DNA of 64,000 bases, taken from assembly GCF_018388465.1 (NCBI RefSeq), contig NZ_CP074404.1, forward strand, positions 2,046,001 to 2,110,000, written 5' to 3'. This document shows, in pieces, positions 19,039 through 27,264 of this stretch. This stretch comes from Cellulomonas fengjieae. GTDB taxonomy: Bacteria > Actinomycetota > Actinomycetes > Actinomycetales > Cellulomonadaceae. The notes under the pieces were generated by a model. It was not told the DNA's origin. It saw nothing but the letters and a program-made list of their open reading frames with translations, and did not search any database. Position numbers and translations under genes: made by a program. How positions within the stretch are numbered: the first letter of the stretch is position 1; every line of letters starts with the position of its first letter.

Positions 19039-19997
19039 GCGGCCCCCTCCTGTGCGGCGACCGTCGCGGCGTAGCGCACGGGGTCGAGATCCTCGACGAA
19101 CACCTTCTGCAGCATGTGCCAGTCCTGCGGGTGCTGCCGCACGCCCGCGGCGAACTCGTCGACCCAGGCCTGCGTCAGGACCCGCACGCGGTCGGCGCGC
19201 GGCACGTCCGCGGGCAGCTCGACCGGCGTGCTGAACTGGACGACGATGCCCCACGGCGAGCCCGCCGCCCGGCGGCGCGCCCCCGTGAGCCGCTCGTAGT
19301 AGATGGTCGTGCTCAGCAGCGGGGCGCCCGTCGTGATGGCCAGCGCCGCGGGACCCGCGGCGACCCGGGCGCGCTCCCCGAGCAGGTCCACCTCGACGCC
19401 CCGGGACGTCAGGTCGCGGTCCGCCAGCAGCGGGAGCAGGACCGGACCACCCCGCGCCGCGCGCACGAGCCCGCGGAAGACGTCGCCACCGCCCGTGAGC
19501 GGCAGGATCGTGATGCCGATGCTCTCCCGGAAGCCGAGGAACTCCTGGAAGAGCTCCTCGGGCTTGAGCCGCTCGGCCACGGTGGTGACCGGAGCGATCT
19601 CCCGCGTGCAGTAGGCGCCCGCCAGGTCCCAGTTGCCGGTGTGGCCCAGCGCGAGGACGACCGGCTGCCCCTGGTCGGTGAACGCCCGGAGGTTCTCCTC
19701 CCCCTCGATGCGCACCCGTGCCTCGATCTGGTCCCTCGACATCGTCGCGAGGGCGAACACCTCACCGAAGTACCGCATGTACGAGCGCATGCCCGCGCGG
19801 CTCAGCCGGCGCAGTGCCCGTGGGTCCAGATCGGGCCGCACGCGCGCGAGGTTCTTCTCCAGCTGAGGCACACCGCCGCCCCGCCGCAGCCATGTGGCGT
19901 CCGCCGCGAGGTCGCAGAGCGCGCGCAGCAGCGGTCCCGGGATCCGCCCGGCCAGCCTCCACCCCAGGGCGTACGCCCGCGCCACGTCGACCTTCAC
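19035..19997 (-). CDS. Phosphatidylinositol mannoside acyltransferase (LpxL/HtrB family)
   Basis: 320-residue lysophospholipid-type acyltransferase expected to acylate the mannose of phosphatidylinositol mannosides at the cytosolic membrane face, as the mycobacterial Rv2611c/PatA product does. The H-x4-D catalytic motif is visible as GHTGNWDLAGAY (~118-129), with a downstream LLADRDLTSRG block. An amphipathic N-terminal stretch (~3-40) may bind membrane. GTG at 19997 overlaps the pgsA stop by four bases (GTGA) and the stop overlaps pimA (ATGA). Context between pgsA and pimA makes the assignment strong. Confidence 0.92.
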   Translation of the reverse strand: MKVDVARAYALGWRLAGRIPGPLLRALCDLAADATWLRRGGGVPQLEKNLARVRPDLDPRALRRLSRAGMRSYMRYFGEVFALATMSRDQIEARVRIEGEENLRAFTDQGQPVVLALGHTGNWDLAGAYCTREIAPVTTVAERLKPEELFQEFLGFRESIGITILPLTGGGDVFRGLVRAARGGPVLLPLLADRDLTSRGVEVDLLGERARVAAGPAALAITTGAPLLSTTIYYERLTGARRRAAGSPWGIVVQFSTPVELPADVPRADRVRVLTQAWVDEFAAGVRQHPQDWHMLQKVFVEDLDPVRYAATVAAQEGAA

Positions 19998-20608
19998 TCG
20001 GACACCCGCAGGGCGGCCTGGCGGTAGACCTTGCTCATCCGCTGGACGATCGTGACCGCGGACGCGAGGGCCAGCAGCGCCAGCGTGACCGTGAGCACCA
20101 CGTCGGGCGCACCAACCCCGACCGCGGCCGTGGCCACCAGGACCAGCGCCAGCCGGTCGGCGCGCTCCGCGATACCACCGGACGCCGTCATGCCGAGGCC
20201 CTCCGCGCGGGCGCGGGCGTAGGGCACGATCGAGCCGAGCACCAGGCAGGCGAGCGCGAGGACCGCGGTCAGGCGGTCGTCGCCCCCCGCGGTGAACCAC
20301 AGGACGAGCCCCGCGAAGATCGCACCGTCCCCGAAACGGTCGAGCGTGGAGTCGAGGAACGCGCCCCACGGCCCGGACCGTCCGGCCTGCCGCGCCATCA
20401 CGCCGTCGAGCGAGTCGGTGAGCACGAACACCGCGATGACCAGGGTCCCGACCAGCAGGCGCCCGGTCGGGAACGCCCACAGCGCCGTCACGACCACGAC
20501 GAGCGTCCCCGTGACGGTCACGGCGTCGGGCGAGACCCCCAGGCGCAGCAGAGCCTTTGCCACGGGCGTGAAGAAGCGCGTCATGGCGCCGCGCAGTCCG
20601 TTCAGCAC
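19994..20608 (-). CDS. pgsA: Phosphatidylinositol phosphate synthase (CDP-alcohol phosphatidyltransferase)
   Basis: 204-residue integral membrane enzyme joining CDP-diacylglycerol to inositol 1-phosphate, giving phosphatidylinositol phosphate, the precursor of PIMs. The CDP-alcohol motif D-x2-D-G-x2-A-R-x8-G-x3-D-x3-D is intact, from DSLDGVMAR to GAFLDSTLD (~66-87). About five or six membrane helices are visible. The start is GTG at 20608, seven bases after the HIT gene stop. Position next to the acyltransferase and pimA supports the inositol substrate over glycerol phosphate. The stop overlaps the downstream gene by four bases. Confidence 0.94.
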   Translation of the reverse strand: MLNGLRGAMTRFFTPVAKALLRLGVSPDAVTVTGTLVVVVTALWAFPTGRLLVGTLVIAVFVLTDSLDGVMARQAGRSGPWGAFLDSTLDRFGDGAIFAGLVLWFTAGGDDRLTAVLALACLVLGSIVPYARARAEGLGMTASGGIAERADRLALVLVATAAVGVGAPDVVLTVTLALLALASAVTIVQRMSKVYRQAALRVSE

Positions 20609-20615
20609 GTACCGA

Positions 20616-21167
20616 TCATCCCTTCGGTGCGGTCGGCCAGGCGGCCGCCAGGCGCGTCCGCGTGTCGCTCAGCAGCTCGGGCAGCGCGCGGGTGCGGGCG
20701 ACGATGGGCAGGAAGTTCGAGTCGCCCGCCCACCGCGGCACGACGTGCTGGTGCAGGTGCGCAGCGATCCCGGCGCCGGCCACGTCGCCCTGGTTCATGC
20801 CGAGGTTGAAGCCCTGCGGCGACGTCACCTCGCGGGTCACCCGCATCGCGGTCCGGGTGAGCGCCGCGACCTCGGCGACCTCGGGCTCGGTCAGGTCCGT
20901 GTAGTCGGCGACGTGGCGGTACGGGCAGACCAGCAGGTGACCCGAGTTGTACGGGTAGAGGTTGAGCACGACGAAGGCGACCTCGCCGCGCGCCACGATC
21001 AGGCCGTCCTCGTCGCTCGCCTGCGGGGCGCGGCAGAACGCGCAGCCGTCACCGGCCTCCCCGTCGACCGGCTTGTCCTGGCCGCCGATGTACGCCATGC
21101 GGTGCGGCGTCCAGAGGCGCTGGAACCCGTCCGGCACGCCTGCGAAGTGGTCCGCCGGCTCGCTCAC
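20616..21167 (-). CDS. HIT-domain nucleotide hydrolase/phosphorylase
   Basis: 183-residue histidine-triad protein, probably acting on diadenosine polyphosphates or other nucleotide conjugates (the Rv2613c-type Ap4A phosphorylase sits at the same locus in mycobacteria). The triad reads HLHQHVVPRW (~140-149). A CxxC pair, CAFC, at ~42-45 may bind zinc, and LNLYPYNSGHLLVCPYRHV forms the nucleotide-binding strand region. GTG at 21167 begins MSEPADHF, three bases after the thrS stop, so it is cotranscribed with thrS. Assignment to the HIT family is firm; substrate is inferred from synteny. Confidence 0.92.
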   Translation of the reverse strand: MSEPADHFAGVPDGFQRLWTPHRMAYIGGQDKPVDGEAGDGCAFCRAPQASDEDGLIVARGEVAFVVLNLYPYNSGHLLVCPYRHVADYTDLTEPEVAEVAALTRTAMRVTREVTSPQGFNLGMNQGDVAGAGIAAHLHQHVVPRWAGDSNFLPIVARTRALPELLSDTRTRLAAAWPTAPKG

Positions 21168-21169
21168 GC

Positions 21170-23182
21170 TCAGACCTGCACGCGGTCGCGCACCGCCGAC
21201 ACGATGCGCTCGATCGCCTCGGCGACGGGCACACCGTTGTCCTGACGTCCGTCCCGGTAGCGGAACGAGACGGCCCCGGCCTCGGCGTCCTCGCCACCGG
21301 CGATGAGCACGAACGGGATCTTCTGCGTGCTGGCGTTGCGGATCTTCTTGCCGAACCGGTCGTCCGACCGGTCCACCTCGGCGCGGATCCCCTGGGCGCG
21401 CAGCTGCTGCACGACCTCGTCGAGGTAGCCCTCGAACGGCTCCGCGACGGGCACGGCGAGCACCTGCACCGGCGCCAGCCACGCGGGGAACGCCCCGGCG
21501 TAGTGCTCCGTGAGCACGGCGAAGAACCGCTCGATGGAGCCGAAGAGGGCGCGGTGGATCATCACCGGCCGCTGACGGGTGCCGTCGGGGGCGGTGTACT
21601 CGAGCTCGAACCGCTCGGGCAGGTTGAAGTCGAGCTGGATCGTCGACATCTGCCAGGTGCGACCGAGCGCGTCCTTGGCCTGCACGGAGATCTTCGGGCC
21701 GTAGAACGCGGCGCCGCCGGGGTCGGGCACCAGGTCGAGCCCGGACGCCTCGGCCACCTGCCGCAGCGTCTCGGTCGCCTCGTCCCAGACGGCGTCGGAC
21801 CCCACGAACTTCTCCGGGTTCTTGGTCGACAGCTCCAGGTAGAAGTCGTCGAGCCCGTAGTCCTTGAGCAGGTCGAGCACGAACGTCAGCAGGCTGGTCA
21901 GCTCCTCCTGCATCTGCTCACGGGTGCAGTAGATGTGCGCGTCGTCCTGGGTGAACCCGCGCGCGCGGGTCATGCCGTGCACGACGCCCGACTTCTCGTA
22001 CCGGTACACGGTGCCGAACTCGAACAACCGGAGCGGCAGCTCGCGGTACGAGCGTCCCCGCGCCGCGAAGATCAGGTTGTGCATCGGGCAGTTCATCGGC
22101 TTGAGGTAGTAGTTCTGCCCCTGCTTGCGGATGTTGCCCTCGGCGTCGCGTTCCTCGTCCAGGACCATCGGCGGGTACATGCCGTCGGCGTACCAGTCGA
22201 GGTGCCCCGAGATCTGGAACAGCTGCTCCTTGGTGATGTGCGGGGTGTTGACGAACGAGTACCCCGCCTCCACGTGCCGCCGGCGCGAGTAGTGCTCCAT
22301 CTCCATGCGGATGATGCCGCCCTTGGGGTGGAACACCGCCAGCCCCGAGCCGATCTCCTCCGGGAAGGAGAACAGGTCGAGCTCGTTGCCCAGCTTGCGG
22401 TGATCGCGACGCTCGGCCTCGGCGATGCGCTCGAGGTACGCGCGCAGCTCGTCCTTGGTGGGCCAGGCGGTGCCGTAGACGCGCTGCAGCTGCGGGTTCT
22501 TCTCCGAGCCGCGCCAGTAGGCGGCAGCCGAACGGGTCAGCTGGAAGCCGTTGCCCAGCAGGCGGGTCGTGGGGATGTGCGGACCGCGGCACAGGTCCTG
22601 CCACACGACCGCCTCGGACTCGCGGCCCGCACCGCGCACGTTCTGGTAGATGCTCAGCCCGCCCAGGCCGACCTCGACGGACGCCCCGTCGGCAGCCGTC
22701 GGGTCGCCCTTGAGCCCGATGAGCTCGAGCTTGTACGGCTCCTCGCGCAGCTGCGCCCGGGCCTCGTCCTCGGTGACGTCCCAGCGACGGAACGTCTGAC
22801 CCTCCTTGACGATCCGGCCCATGACCTTCTCGATCGCCTTGAGGTCCTCGGGGGTGAAGGGGGTGTCGACGTCGAAGTCGTAGTAGAAGCCGTCGGTGAT
22901 CGGCGGGCCGATCCCGAGCTTGGCCTTCGGGTTGACCTCCTGCACGGCCTGGGCCAGCACGTGCGCCGCCGAGTGCCGCAGGACGGCCAGGCCGTCGGGG
23001 TCCTCGATGGTCACGGCCTCCACGACCGCGCCGTCGGGCAGCGGGAGGTGCAGGTCGCGCAGCTCGCCGTCCACGCGGACGACGACGACGTCGCGCCGGG
23101 AGGAGTACAGGTCCGTACCCGTCGTCCCCGGCTCCACCGTGGTCGCGATCCCGTCGACGGTCAGGGTGATGAGCTCGGTCAC
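21170..23182 (-). CDS. thrS: Threonyl-tRNA synthetase
   Basis: Class II synthetase of 670 residues charging tRNA-Thr. Domain order: N-terminal TGS domain (~1-60), the second-additional (editing) domain with [12 protein letters not shown] (~72-83) and its HxxxH metal site, the class II catalytic core with motif 2 around [20 protein letters not shown] (~360-379), and the zinc-binding Cys in [10 protein letters not shown]. The C-terminal anticodon-binding domain ends the protein. GTG at 23182 is chosen because AAGGAGG lies eight bases upstream. It heads the HIT-pgsA-acyltransferase-pimA operon. The leader holds a small hairpin. Confidence 0.97.
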   Translation of the reverse strand: MTELITLTVDGIATTVEPGTTGTDLYSSRRDVVVVRVDGELRDLHLPLPDGAVVEAVTIEDPDGLAVLRHSAAHVLAQAVQEVNPKAKLGIGPPITDGFYYDFDVDTPFTPEDLKAIEKVMGRIVKEGQTFRRWDVTEDEARAQLREEPYKLELIGLKGDPTAADGASVEVGLGGLSIYQNVRGAGRESEAVVWQDLCRGPHIPTTRLLGNGFQLTRSAAAYWRGSEKNPQLQRVYGTAWPTKDELRAYLERIAEAERRDHRKLGNELDLFSFPEEIGSGLAVFHPKGGIIRMEMEHYSRRRHVEAGYSFVNTPHITKEQLFQISGHLDWYADGMYPPMVLDEERDAEGNIRKQGQNYYLKPMNCPMHNLIFAARGRSYRELPLRLFEFGTVYRYEKSGVVHGMTRARGFTQDDAHIYCTREQMQEELTSLLTFVLDLLKDYGLDDFYLELSTKNPEKFVGSDAVWDEATETLRQVAEASGLDLVPDPGGAAFYGPKISVQAKDALGRTWQMSTIQLDFNLPERFELEYTAPDGTRQRPVMIHRALFGSIERFFAVLTEHYAGAFPAWLAPVQVLAVPVAEPFEGYLDEVVQQLRAQGIRAEVDRSDDRFGKKIRNASTQKIPFVLIAGGEDAEAGAVSFRYRDGRQDNGVPVAEAIERIVSAVRDRVQV

Positions 23183-23204
23183 CGGTACAGCCTCCTTCAT
23201 GGCC

Positions 23205-23223
23205 GCTCGCCCTCGCGGCGAGC
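23205..23223 (-). promoter_or_regulatory. Hairpin in thrS leader
   Basis: A 7-bp stem (GCTCGCC/GGCGAGC) with a five-base loop sits just upstream of the thrS Shine-Dalgarno. An AT-rich TATATA (23264-23269), rare in this GC context, about 80 bases upstream of the start may be the thrS -10 region. The role of the hairpin is unproven; it is much too short for a T-box. Confidence 0.35.
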
Positions 23224-23272
23224 CCCTCGATGCTACCGGCGGGCCTGCCGCGCGCCGGACCTCTATATACGG

Positions 23273-23307
23273 CAGAAGGGGCCGGCCCGCTGGGCCGACC
23301 CCTTCTG
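23273..23307 (-). terminator. Terminator after tRNA-Val(CAC)
   Basis: A 16-bp stem with a single mismatch and a three-base loop lies seven bases after the tRNA-Val 3' end and before the thrS promoter region, so it most likely ends the tRNA transcript. Confidence 0.7.
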
Positions 23308-23313
23308 GTCCTG

Positions 23314-23386
23314 TGGGCGATACCGGACTCGAACCGATGACCTCCTCGGTGTGAACGAGGCGCTCTACCAACTGAGCCAATCGCCC
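23314..23386 (-). tRNA. tRNA-Val (anticodon CAC)
   Basis: A 73-base cloverleaf on the minus strand: acceptor GGGCGAT pairs with ATCGCCC, the anticodon stem CCTCG/CGAGG encloses loop TTCACAC giving CAC, and the T loop contains GGTTCGAATCC. The discriminator is A and CCA is not encoded. It reads GTG, the most used valine codon at this GC content. Confidence 0.96.
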
Positions 23387-23674
23387 GTCGTCCGCCGGTC
23401 GGGTCGTCCGCGACACGCCGTGTGCCGGGACGACGACCACCCGCGGGTGACGTCGAGGAGGATGCTACCCGGCGCAGGACGAGAACCGGAAACCGAAGCC
23501 GCGCAGGTCACGGCGGCCACGCCCCGAGCGTCGCCGTCATCAGGACGGGTGGCGCCGCCGCAGGCCGTGAACGCGCCGCAGGTCCCTCCGGGTGAACTCG
23601 ACCTCCGTACCGGGCCATTCCGGCACGTGGCCTGCCATGATGAGACTTCCAGCCGTTGTGAACAGGAGGACCCG

Positions 23675-24103
23675 ATGCCGAGCTCGTCATATGACGTCGT
23701 CGAGGTCGTCGCCATGCAGCTCATCGGGTCCGACGCGAGCGTCCTGCCGGTGAGCACCGAGTTCTCCTTCAGGACTACGGACCCCTACACGGTGCGCGCG
23801 GTCTTCACCGGCCCGCACACCATGTCGACCTGGCTCGTCGGCCGCGAGCTGCTCTCCCTCGGGATGCACGCGACAGCCGACGCTCCCGCCGGGACCGGCG
23901 ACGTGCAGGTGTGGCGCGACGAAGACCCGGACTACACGCTCCTGTCACTGAGCGGTGTGGAGGGAAGCGCGCTCCTCGCCGCTCCCGCCGAGCCCATCGA
24001 GCGCTTCCTCGCCGCGACGGAGGCCCTCGTGCCCCTCGGCGCCGAGAGCGACCGCATGGAAGGCGAGATCACCGCGCTGATCGCCGCTCTGCTTACTGCC
24101 TGA
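23675..24103 (+). CDS. SsgA/SsgB-like cell-division regulator
   Basis: 142-residue SsgA-like (SALP) protein. In streptomycetes these proteins guide septum placement, SsgB by recruiting FtsZ; non-sporulating actinobacteria usually keep one SsgB-like member. Family features seen here: an N-terminal strand region VPVSTEFSFRTTDPY-like (LPVSTEFSFRTTDPYTVRAVF), the central TWLVGRELLSLGMHA block, and the C-terminal GSALLAAPAEPIERFLAATE helix region. AGGAGGA (23664-23670) lies four bases upstream of the ATG. It is monocistronic between a tRNA and a strong bidirectional terminator. Confidence 0.88.
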   Translation: MPSSSYDVVEVVAMQLIGSDASVLPVSTEFSFRTTDPYTVRAVFTGPHTMSTWLVGRELLSLGMHATADAPAGTGDVQVWRDEDPDYTLLSLSGVEGSALLAAPAEPIERFLAATEALVPLGAESDRMEGEITALIAALLTA

Positions 24104-24131
24104 GCGCTGACCGCCTGACCCGCTGTTCACC

Positions 24132-24160
24132 GACCGGCCCCGCCTGAGGCGGGGCCGGTC
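24132..24160. terminator. Bidirectional terminator
   Basis: A perfect 13-bp stem (GACCGGCCCCGCC with GGCGGGGCCGGTC) and a TGA loop lie between the convergent SsgA-like gene and the pabC-like gene, and could serve both. Confidence 0.85.
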
Positions 24161-24168
24161 GTCGCACG

Positions 24169-25032
24169 TCACGGGTCGAGGTCGTCGGCCAGCCTCGCCT
24201 GGAACAGCCGCTGCGCCTCGACGCAGAGCGGGCCGGCCTCCACCTCCGAGCCGTCGAGGCTCACCACGGGCGACACGTTGCGGATCGATCCGCTCATCGC
24301 CAGGTGGGCCGACCCCTCGACCACCTCGTCGAGCACGTCGTAGCGCAGCTCACCCGGCGCCGCCTCGCGGACGGGAAGCCCGACCGCGGCCGACCACTCC
24401 AGCAGCAGCTCACGGGTGATGCCCGCCAGGCAGCCGCTGGACAGGGGCGGGGTGAGCAGCTCGCCCTCACGCTCCAGGAAGACGTTGGACGCGGTCCCCT
24501 CGCACAGCTCCCCCACGGTGTTGGCCAGGACCGCCTCGTCGGCGCCGAGCCGGTACGCCTCGGAGACCGCCACCACGTTCTCGGCGTAGGACGTGGTCTT
24601 CAGACCGGCGACCGCCGACCGCTCGTTGCGCACCCACGGGACGCGGATGACGCGCGACACGTCGGACGGTGCACCGGAACCGGCGAGCACGAACAGGCTC
24701 TGGCGCTGGTCCGCGGGCGCGAACCGTGGGGAGCCGAGCGGTCCGGGCCCCCCCGTGAGCGTGATGCGCAGCCGGCCGACGTCGGGGCCCGAGGCCGCGA
24801 TCACCGCGGCGACGCCCTCGCGGACGGCGCCCTCGTCCGGTGCCGTCAGGCCCAGGCCCAGCGCGGACCGCGCCAGCCGGCGCAGGTGGCGGGTCAGCGC
24901 GAACGCCGTGCCGTCGTACACGGCGCACGTCTCGAACACGCCGTCGCCCACCGTAAGGCCGTGGTCGATCCCGGGCGCCAGGGGCTCCTCGGGACCGTAG
25001 AGACGGCCGTTCGACCAGATCACGACACCCAT
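24169..25032 (-). CDS. pabC: Class IV aminotransferase, probable 4-amino-4-deoxychorismate lyase
   Basis: 287-residue PLP enzyme of fold type IV. Beside a pabB-like gene it most likely releases pyruvate from aminodeoxychorismate to give p-aminobenzoate for folate synthesis. The N-terminal DHGLTVGDGVFETCAVYDG block (~23-41) and the PLP-binding Lys in AGLKTTSYAENV (~143-154) are present. The cofactor-binding Glu lies in ELCEGTASNVFL (~175-186). Branched-chain or D-amino-acid aminotransferase activity cannot be excluded from sequence alone. ATG at 25032 lies four bases after the pabB stop. Confidence 0.88.
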   Translation of the reverse strand: MGVVIWSNGRLYGPEEPLAPGIDHGLTVGDGVFETCAVYDGTAFALTRHLRRLARSALGLGLTAPDEGAVREGVAAVIAASGPDVGRLRITLTGGPGPLGSPRFAPADQRQSLFVLAGSGAPSDVSRVIRVPWVRNERSAVAGLKTTSYAENVVAVSEAYRLGADEAVLANTVGELCEGTASNVFLEREGELLTPPLSSGCLAGITRELLLEWSAAVGLPVREAAPGELRYDVLDEVVEGSAHLAMSGSIRNVSPVVSLDGSEVEAGPLCVEAQRLFQARLADDLDP

Positions 25033-25036
25033 CGCG

Positions 25037-26110
25037 TCAGTCTGTCACCAGCCCGGCGTCGCCGCCGGACGCCAGAGCGACCAGCCGCGCGGCCTTGAGC
25101 TCGGTCTCGGCCCACTCGGACTGGGCGTCGCTCCCCCACGTGATCCCGGCTCCCGTCCCGAACCGCAGGACGTCGTCCGCCCACCAGAACGTGCGGATGC
25201 CGACCGCGAGCTCGGCGCGCACCGAGCCGTCCACGGCGACCTCGACCCACCCGACCGCGCCGCAGTAGGGACCGCGGGGCACCGGTTCGAGCGCGTCGAT
25301 GACGTCCAGCGCCGACGACTTCGGCGCACCGGAGACCGAGCCCGGGGGGTAGGTGGCGTCGAGCAGCCGCGCCCACAGGTCCGGGGCCGACGCGACGTCC
25401 TCGGCGAGCGCCCCCTGCACGGTGCTCACCAGGTGCACCAGGCCCGGGTGGTGCTCCTCGCCGAGCAGCGTCGTCACCTCCACCGTGCCGGGCGCACAGA
25501 CCCGCTGCAGGTCGTTGCGCACCAGGTCGGTGATCATGATGTTCTCCGCGCGGTCCTTGTCGGTCATCGCCTCGGCAGTGGCGGCCGTCCCCTTGATGGG
25601 GCCGCTGGTCACGATCCCGTCCGCGATCCGCAGGTACAGCTCCGGGGACGCGCTGACCACCCACGCCTCCCCCGGTACGTGCACCCCGCCCGAGTACGGC
25701 GCGGGGTTGCCCGCGTCCAGCACGGCTCCCAGCGCCCGGGCGTCCGGCTCCCCCGCCAGCGGCGCGCTCAGCATGCGGCAGATGTTGGCCTGGTAGACGT
25801 CGCCCTCCTCGATGTGCGCCCGCACCCGCTCGACGGCCTCGACGTACTGCGCACGGTCGAGCGACGACGTCCAGGCCTCCGGTGAGGGGCCGACCCAGGG
25901 GCCTGGGGCCGCGGGCGCGGACGCGGCGACGTCGGCGAACCGCCAGGCGCGCACGCGGCCCTCGAAGTCCCCCACGACGGCCCACCACCCGGGCGTGACC
26001 AGGCGCTCCGGCTGGAGCCGTACGTCGACGACCTCGAGGACGCCGGACGCCTCGACGCCGGCGAACCACGCCACACCACGTCGACTGCCGGTCTGCTCGG
26101 GCACGCCCAC
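25037..26110 (-). CDS. pabB: Aminodeoxychorismate synthase component I (chorismate-binding)
   Basis: 357-residue chorismate-binding enzyme that aminates chorismate in p-aminobenzoate synthesis. The conserved core is present: SSLDRAQYVEAVERVRAHI (~82-100), ASPELYLR, the PIKGTAATAEAM motif with the Lys that defines the ADC synthase branch (~170-181), TDLVRNDLQRVC, and PPGSVSGAPK. The N-terminal subdomain is short compared with full TrpE/PabB (usually 450 or more residues), as in many actinobacterial versions. GTG at 26110 is the likely start. It runs into the pabC gene with a four-base gap. No glutaminase subunit is visible nearby. Confidence 0.92.
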   Translation of the reverse strand: MGVPEQTGSRRGVAWFAGVEASGVLEVVDVRLQPERLVTPGWWAVVGDFEGRVRAWRFADVAASAPAAPGPWVGPSPEAWTSSLDRAQYVEAVERVRAHIEEGDVYQANICRMLSAPLAGEPDARALGAVLDAGNPAPYSGGVHVPGEAWVVSASPELYLRIADGIVTSGPIKGTAATAEAMTDKDRAENIMITDLVRNDLQRVCAPGTVEVTTLLGEEHHPGLVHLVSTVQGALAEDVASAPDLWARLLDATYPPGSVSGAPKSSALDVIDALEPVPRGPYCGAVGWVEVAVDGSVRAELAVGIRTFWWADDVLRFGTGAGITWGSDAQSEWAETELKAARLVALASGGDAGLVTD

Positions 26111-26172
26111 ACCCTACGGAGCGGGCGCCGGAGCCGTGCGATCCGCACGATCACCCGGGTGCGCGGAGCCAG

Positions 26173-26203
26173 TTGGACTCTCGCCGAGATCGTCGGTTAG
26201 AGT
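26173..26203 (+). promoter_or_regulatory. Candidate promoter of the tRNA cluster
   Basis: TTGGAC (26173-26178) and TTAGAG (26197-26202) are spaced by 18 bases and lie about 48 bases before the first tRNA. They fit loosely the vegetative consensus; no other good candidate is seen before the cluster. Confidence 0.5.
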
Positions 26204-26249
26204 TCGGGACACACACGGAGCACCGGTGAAAACCGGGAGGACGTGCTGT

Positions 26250-26321
26250 GCGGACGTGGCTCAGTGGTAGAGCATCACCTTGCCAAGGTGAGGGTCGCGG
26301 GTTCGAATCCCGTCGTCCGCT
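26250..26321 (+). tRNA. tRNA-Gly (anticodon GCC)
   Basis: Acceptor GCGGACG pairs with CGTCCGC; the anticodon stem TCACC/GGTGA encloses TTGCCAA, giving GCC; the T arm contains GGGTTCGAATCCC. Discriminator T; CCA not encoded. First of three clustered tRNAs. Confidence 0.96.
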
Positions 26322-26376
26322 CGGAGGCAGACACTCCTGATCGGCTGGCTGCAGCCGCTGAGGACTGCGGTCTCAG

Positions 26377-26447
26377 GGTGGAGTGGCCGAGTGGCGAGGC
26401 AGCGGCCTGCAAAGCCGTATACGTGGGTTCGAATCCCATCTCCACCT
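26377..26447 (+). tRNA. tRNA-Cys (anticodon GCA)
   Basis: Acceptor GGTGGAG pairs with CTCCACC; the anticodon loop CTGCAAA gives GCA; the T arm is GGGTTCGAATCCC. CCA not encoded. It lies 55 bases after tRNA-Gly in the same orientation. Confidence 0.95.
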
Positions 26448-26477
26448 CGTAGCAACCTGCTTTAACGGATTCACTCC

Positions 26478-26552
26478 GGGCGATTGGCGCAGCGGTAGCG
26501 CGCTTCCCTGACACGGAAGAGGTCACTGGTTCGATCCCAGTATCGCCCACCA
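26478..26552 (+). tRNA. tRNA-Val (anticodon GAC), CCA encoded
   Basis: Acceptor GGGCGAT pairs with ATCGCCC; the anticodon stem CTTCC/GGAAG encloses CTGACAC, giving GAC. Unlike the other tRNAs here, the 3' CCA is encoded (26550-26552). Its 3' end directly precedes the signalling island, so it is a candidate integration site, though no integrase is seen. Confidence 0.96.
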
Positions 26553-26559
26553 GCATCAC

Positions 26560-26610
26560 TGCACGTCAGAGGGTCGTCACCGAGTCATCGGGGCGGCCCT
26601 CCGTCGTGCA
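26560..26610 (+). terminator. Probable terminator after tRNA cluster
   Basis: A long imperfect stem (26560-26576 with 26594-26610: outer TGCACG/CGTGCA, inner AGGGTCG/CGGCCCT-type pairing) starts eight bases after the tRNA-Val 3' end. The remaining bases up to 26,762 hold the leader of the STAS gene; a TTGACA occurs at 26644-26649 but no convincing -10 follows. Confidence 0.5.
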
Positions 26611-26762
26611 TGAGCCACCGGCCCCTGGCATCACGCTGTCGACTTGACACCGGGGCCCATGCTGGAGGTGTCGTTGGCTCACTGAGCCTACTCACCTTGG
26701 GTGGACCGTCTGCGATGCACAGCACGTAGAACCCGGACCGTCATTGGTCCTCAGGGGTCCCT

Positions 26763-27110
26763 GTGAACACGCGCCTACCCTCGATGATCCGTACCCCCTT
26801 CGCCCAGATACGCGTGACCACCTCCGCAGACAGCGTCCTGATCGCGTTCTCGGGAGAGCTCGACCACTCCCTGACAGAGGAGTTCACACCCATCCCCGCC
26901 GCCCTGAAGGCTTCCGGGCTCCCCGTGCGGGTGGACCTGAGCGAGGTCACCTTCTTCGGTGCATGGGCGGTGCGCGCACTGCTCGCACTTCGCGCGGCCG
27001 CCCCGGGCGGAGTGTTCACCGTGCTGGCGGACAGCGACGCGGTTCGCAGAACTGTGGTCGCCTCTGGCGTCACCGACTTGGTTCCCCTTGTCGGATCCAC
27101 AGCCCTGTGA
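26763..27110 (+). CDS. STAS-domain protein (anti-sigma antagonist-like) without phospho-Ser
   Basis: 115-residue single STAS domain, the fold of anti-sigma-factor antagonists in partner-switching systems. Strand FSGELDHSLTEEF (~29-41) and the VDLSEVTFFGAWAVRALLAL stretch (~57-76) mark the fold. In classical antagonists the motif after the DLS strand contains Asp-Ser, and the Ser is phosphorylated by the HATPase kinase; here that position reads Gly-Ala (FFGAWAV), so control by phosphorylation looks lost. GTG at 26763 is the annotated start; ATG at 26784 is possible. It is the first gene of the signalling island and reads toward a GAF-ANTAR gene 154 bases downstream. Confidence 0.78.
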   Translation: MNTRLPSMIRTPFAQIRVTTSADSVLIAFSGELDHSLTEEFTPIPAALKASGLPVRVDLSEVTFFGAWAVRALLALRAAAPGGVFTVLADSDAVRRTVVASGVTDLVPLVGSTAL

Positions 27111-27264
27111 CGGCTTGCCGGCCACGGCGGGGACATCGCATTGCTACCTCCGCATCGCAGGTCGCCCTGGGCTGCACCGGCGGACCCAGACCTCGTCGGC
27201 GCGCCGAGCAGAGCACCCCCGGTCCAGAAGAGGCCGCCCCCACCTCGCGCACGGAGGCCCTCGT

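Noticed and set aside
23183..23313. T-box riboswitch before thrS
   Set aside because: Only about 130 bases, no T-box consensus or specifier stem; just a small hairpin and a tRNA terminator.
26478..26552. Phage or ICE attachment site at tRNA-Val
   Set aside because: No integrase, excisionase or second copy of the tRNA end seen; kept only as a low-interest possibility.
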